From assembly GCA_025363795.1 (NCBI GenBank), contig JANYLE010000195.1, positions 1 to 9,048 on the forward strand: DNA of 9,048 nt, in the 5' to 3' direction. This document shows, one piece after another, positions 6,548 to 9,048 of the stretch. The notes beneath the pieces are model-generated. The model searched no databases, was not told the DNA's origin, and saw only the letters and a list, made by a program, of their open reading frames with translations. How positions within the stretch are numbered: the first letter of the stretch is position 1; every line of letters begins with the position of its first letter. Made by a program: the position numbers and the translations under genes. Source of the DNA: Mariniphaga sp. Lineage in GTDB: Bacteria; Bacteroidota; Bacteroidia; Bacteroidales; Prolixibacteraceae.

Positions 6548-7774
6548 ATGAAAAAATTTAACTTAATCACATTCGTGTTATGCGTCAGTTTTATTTTGGC
6601 TAATAACATCAATGCCAGTAGCCAAGATTGGTCAGGTTGGCGAGGTACTAACAGAAACGGAACAGTCACCGGATTTGCTCAACCTTCCAAATGGCCGGCA
6701 CAATTGAATAAAGTCTGGCAAATAACAATCGGTGAGGCAGATGCTTCCCCTGTCATGGAAAATAACCGGATTTATCTTCATGTAAAACAAGATACGATCG
6801 AAATGGCACTATGCCTCGATGCAGTGAAGGGCACAGAGATTTGGCGAACGAACCTGAATATTTCTCCTGTTATTACCGGCCCAGCAATAGGCCATCCCGG
6901 CCCAAGGAGTACGCCATTTATCGGGAAAGACAAACTCTATACTTTGGGAACCGGAGGAATAGTTACTTGCCTCGATGCAAAAAGCGGGAAAGTGATCTGG
7001 AAAAATGATGCTTATACCTCAGAAGTACCTCAGTTCTTCACTGCCTGTTCGCCCCTGATTTTTGGTGGAAAATGTATCGTTCAGTTAGGAGGTCATAACA
7101 AGGGAATTATCGTTGCATTTGATGCCAATTCCGGCAAAGAAAGCTGGAAACTTGAAAGTATACCATGTACCTATTCTTCTCCGGCTATAATGACGACAAT
7201 GAATAATCTGATACTGGTTCAGTCGGAAACTGATCTGTGCGGTGTTTCGGCTGATGGTAAGTTGATTTGGAAAATACCAACTCCTGTACAACGTATGTTT
7301 TCAAACGCTACCTCGCCAGTTTATGACGGACAAAATCTGATCGTAACAGGACAAGGATCTGGAACAAAAGCCTATGGAATAACAAAGACCGGAGATAATT
7401 GGGAGAATAAGGAATTATGGTCAAATAAGGATCTGGGAGTTTCGTTTGCAACACCTATACTGAAAGATGGGTTTCTATTTGGTAATGAAGCCAAAAACGG
7501 GAAACTGTTTTGCATAAACGCAAAAACAGGAGAGAAATGTTGGGCAGATACGATTGCCCATAACCGATTTGCTTCAATGCTTGATTTAGGAAAGCTATTG
7601 GCTTGTCTTCCTGCAACAGGACAATTGATATTTTTCGAACCTTCAGCCAAAGGCTATGTCGAATTAGCGAAGTATAAAGTTGCTGAAACAGAGGTTTATG
7701 CCCACCCGATAATAGCCGGGGACAAAATTTTTGTAAAAGACAAAAACATGCTTACCTGCTGGTCTTTAAAATAA
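6548..7774 (+). CDS. Secreted PQQ-type beta-propeller repeat protein
   Basis: From ATG 6548 the protein has 408 residues and a signal peptide (MKKFNLITFVLCVSFILANN, cleavage near residue 24-26). The upstream in-frame ATG at 6521 would add nine residues before it. Next comes the DWSGWRGTNRNG motif (27-38), a common start of PQQ-like propeller proteins in Bacteroidetes and Planctomycetes. PQQ-repeat signatures of the form 'DAxxGxxxW' follow at about 91-99 (DAVKGTEIW), 143-151 (DAKSGKVIW), 192-200 (DANSGKESW), 235-241 (ADGKLIW) and 324-332 (NAKTGEKCW). These indicate a BamB-like propeller of several blades. I see no residues that prove PQQ binding or dehydrogenase activity; most relatives are non-enzymatic or uncharacterised, and a BamB role should not be assumed. 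It follows the secreted cluster by 164 bases and probably has its own promoter. Confidence 0.9.
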   Translation: MKKFNLITFVLCVSFILANNINASSQDWSGWRGTNRNGTVTGFAQPSKWPAQLNKVWQITIGEADASPVMENNRIYLHVKQDTIEMALCLDAVKGTEIWRTNLNISPVITGPAIGHPGPRSTPFIGKDKLYTLGTGGIVTCLDAKSGKVIWKNDAYTSEVPQFFTACSPLIFGGKCIVQLGGHNKGIIVAFDANSGKESWKLESIPCTYSSPAIMTTMNNLILVQSETDLCGVSADGKLIWKIPTPVQRMFSNATSPVYDGQNLIVTGQGSGTKAYGITKTGDNWENKELWSNKDLGVSFATPILKDGFLFGNEAKNGKLFCINAKTGEKCWADTIAHNRFASMLDLGKLLACLPATGQLIFFEPSAKGYVELAKYKVAETEVYAHPIIAGDKIFVKDKNMLTCWSLK

Positions 7775-7947
7775 ACCATCAATCCATTGAAACGATTTGA
7801 TAGGCGATTCACTGCACTGAACATCGGCAGTGCCTTCCCATCTTTGATGTGCTTAATCGCTTTCATTTATTGGGACTTAAGGAAGCCAACAGCAGTAAAT
7901 ACGCTGAGTTCCAAGATCACAATTCATCATTTGTCAGGCATAAAACA

Positions 7948-7988
7948 GAAAAGAGATATACCGCAATGTTGCAATATATCTCTTTTTC
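7948..7988. terminator. Bidirectional terminator hairpin between convergent genes
   Basis: A perfect 12-bp stem pairs 7949-7960 (AAAAGAGATATA) with 7975-7986 (TATATCTCTTTT), with a possible G-U pair beyond. The 14-base loop itself contains GCAA and TTGC halves. The arms end in an A-run on one side and a T-run (7983-7987) on the other, so the structure can act as an intrinsic terminator in either direction. It lies between the plus-strand propeller gene and the minus-strand DUF2892 gene, where such a site is expected. The remainder of the 7775-8034 gap holds a 6-bp hairpin (CACTGC 7810-7815 with GCAGTG 7827-7832, no T-run) and no convincing gene. Confidence 0.72.
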
Positions 7989-8034
7989 GCTCATGACATT
8001 CAATCAACTGAATAACAAAAAATTTCAAAATAGA

Positions 8035-8238
8035 TTACCCCTTTTTACCGGTATTAATTCCTAATAGGGTATAAAGCGGACAAAAGCTAATAAAACTTGT
8101 CAATAAAAACACGACCGCAAAAACCAATAAAACAATGGCCAATGTTCCATTTATCACCTTCGTAAAATACAGTAAAGCAATAACAACCGCAACAATAATC
8201 CGAATCGTCTTGTCGACAGCACCCATGTTCTTTTTCAT
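8035..8238 (-). CDS. Small DUF2892-type (YgaP-like) inner membrane protein
   Basis: The chosen start gives 67 residues beginning MKKNMGAVDKTIR. An upstream in-frame ATG at 8283 would add 15 residues unlike the family, whose members typically open with 'NMGxxDRxIR'. Two hydrophobic membrane segments lie at about 11-27 and 32-51, followed by the characteristic SFCPLYTLLGINTG end (residues 51-64). This matches the DUF2892 membrane domain, also found fused to rhodanese in YgaP. Its function is not established; the conserved cysteine (Cys53) has prompted links to sulfur or persulfide handling in the fused forms, but nothing nearby supports that here. It is 120 bases downstream of the hydrolase gene on the same strand and convergent with the propeller gene. 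Confidence 0.88.
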   Translation of the reverse strand: MKKNMGAVDKTIRIIVAVVIALLYFTKVINGTLAIVLLVFAVVFLLTSFISFCPLYTLLGINTGKKG

Positions 8239-8358
8239 ACTTAAAAGTTTTAAATTATTTATATTAAGCTGTTTAGAGAACAAAGAACTGGTTAAAAAGT
8301 TTTTGGATTGATTGCTTGGCTTGTAATGAAAAGAGGGGAGGAAATCAGAAGACCCAAC

Positions 8359-9048
8359 CTATTTATGTTGCCCGATAAAAGTATTGACTTCATTGCAAAA
8401 GAAAGATTCATCTTGCCACATAATATCGTGCCCACTGATCGGAGAAATTGCTATTTTTTTATCCTTTGTATTAATCCGATTAAATACATCTTCGTCCAAT
8501 CCCTGCGGGCAAATAAAGTCATATTTACCACAAAGCAATAAGGTCGGTGTTGTTACTCTGCCAAGAACAGATGAAAATTCAGTTTTCGCCAAATCCCGAT
8601 TAAAACTTGAACCGGAGGAGTATTTCAGGTTCAATAGAATAGAGGTAATTGGCCAGTCATATTTTATTGGATTCACATCGATCAAAGTTGCAAGGTTAAC
8701 TTTTTTCACTTTATGAAAATAAGTTTCGGCATCAGTAGCATAGCTTTCCAATTGGACGGATTCTTCAAAAGTAAAGTTACCTGTATGCTTGTTGCAATAT
8801 TCCACGATTGTCTTCCAGCTACTTACATTCCTTTTCAAATCAATTTGTTGTTGCCCGACCGTGAGTAATTTCTGTCGTGTCAACGTATCATTGAGTGGAT
8901 AGTTATGGCTGCCATCCGCGAAAATCCAACCTTTCACTAAAGACTGATTATTCCCAGTAGTCATAAATGAAGCAGTTAAGAGCCCTCCAAAACTATGTCC
9001 TAAGATAAAGATGCCAGAATCTTCTCCGTATCTGTATTTTATAAGTTG
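8359..9048 (-). CDS. Alpha/beta hydrolase, C-terminal part (start outside window)
   Basis: The minus-strand frame is open from the window edge (9048) to TAG at 8359-8361, giving 229 residues; the N-terminus is missing. An internal ATG at 8962-8964 is not the start, because the open frame continues upstream through LGHSFGG, the nucleophile elbow (Ser codon at 8992-8994). The other triad members are visible: Asp in LLLCGKYDFICP (visible residue 177) and His in ISGHDIMW (visible residue 207). A helical cap of about 100 residues lies between the elbow and the Asp strand. The fold and triad indicate a serine hydrolase such as an esterase, lipase or proline-iminopeptidase-like enzyme; the substrate cannot be told. 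Whether it is exported is unknown because the N-terminus is absent. Confidence 0.9.
   Translation of the reverse strand, partial: QLIKYRYGEDSGIFILGHSFGGLLTASFMTTGNNQSLVKGWIFADGSHNYPLNDTLTRQKLLTVGQQQIDLKRNVSSWKTIVEYCNKHTGNFTFEESVQLESYATDAETYFHKVKKVNLATLIDVNPIKYDWPITSILLNLKYSSGSSFNRDLAKTEFSSVLGRVTTPTLLLCGKYDFICPQGLDEDVFNRINTKDKKIAISPISGHDIMWQDESFFCNEVNTFIGQHK

Noticed and set aside
6548..7774. Calling the propeller protein BamB or a PQQ-dependent dehydrogenase
   Set aside because: The repeats match the general PQQ-type propeller, but no BAM-complex context, lipobox or dehydrogenase active-site residues are visible.
7787..8064. Two short plus-strand open frames (7787-7996 and 7849-8064) downstream of the propeller gene
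   Set aside because: No recognisable motif; both run through the terminator hairpin, and the second also runs into the end of the minus-strand DUF2892 gene.
1..9048. CRISPR arrays, tRNA/rRNA genes, insertion sequences or phage genes
   Set aside because: No regularly spaced direct repeats, tRNA-like cloverleaf, transposase or integrase motif, or terminal inverted repeats were seen on either strand.

Overview
The window looks like chromosomal DNA of a Bacteroidota (Bacteroidetes) bacterium. The evidence is an AT-rich composition, start codons without clear Shine-Dalgarno sequences, many Sec signal peptides ending in A-Q or S-Q, a leucine-rich repeat protein with the C-terminal cap seen in that phylum, and a candidate promoter resembling the Bacteroidetes TTTG / TAnnTTTG type. 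I cannot assign a genus.

Layout. Positions 3-194 are the 3' end of a protein-L-isoaspartate O-methyltransferase gene (pcm), followed by a small hairpin that may be its terminator. From 484 to 6383 six same-strand genes follow closely: a secreted helical/coiled-coil protein, a secreted leucine-rich repeat protein, a secreted cysteine-rich protein with an LpoB/CsgG-like N-terminal region, a secreted protein of an unrecognised family, a secreted MORN_2-repeat protein, and a second member of the unrecognised family. Gaps are 25-46 bases, with one ATGA overlap, so one operon is likely. A hairpin at 6400-6445 and a candidate promoter at 6481-6510 separate it from the next gene, a secreted PQQ-type beta-propeller protein (6548-7774). 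A 12-bp hairpin with A- and T-rich flanks (7948-7988) lies between this gene and two minus-strand genes: a small DUF2892-type membrane protein (8035-8238) and the C-terminal part of an alpha/beta hydrolase (8359 to the window end), which keeps the whole catalytic triad.

How the genes may work together. The products from 484 to 6383 all appear to be exported, and none is an obvious enzyme. Three carry or resemble protein-interaction or envelope modules (LRR, MORN_2, LpoB/CsgG-like), one is a long helical protein, and two are paralogues flanking the MORN_2 gene. This fits a cell-envelope or periplasmic assembly of unknown role. That is inference from gene order and domain type; no function is demonstrated by the sequence. 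The downstream propeller gene is exported too but appears to be its own transcription unit.
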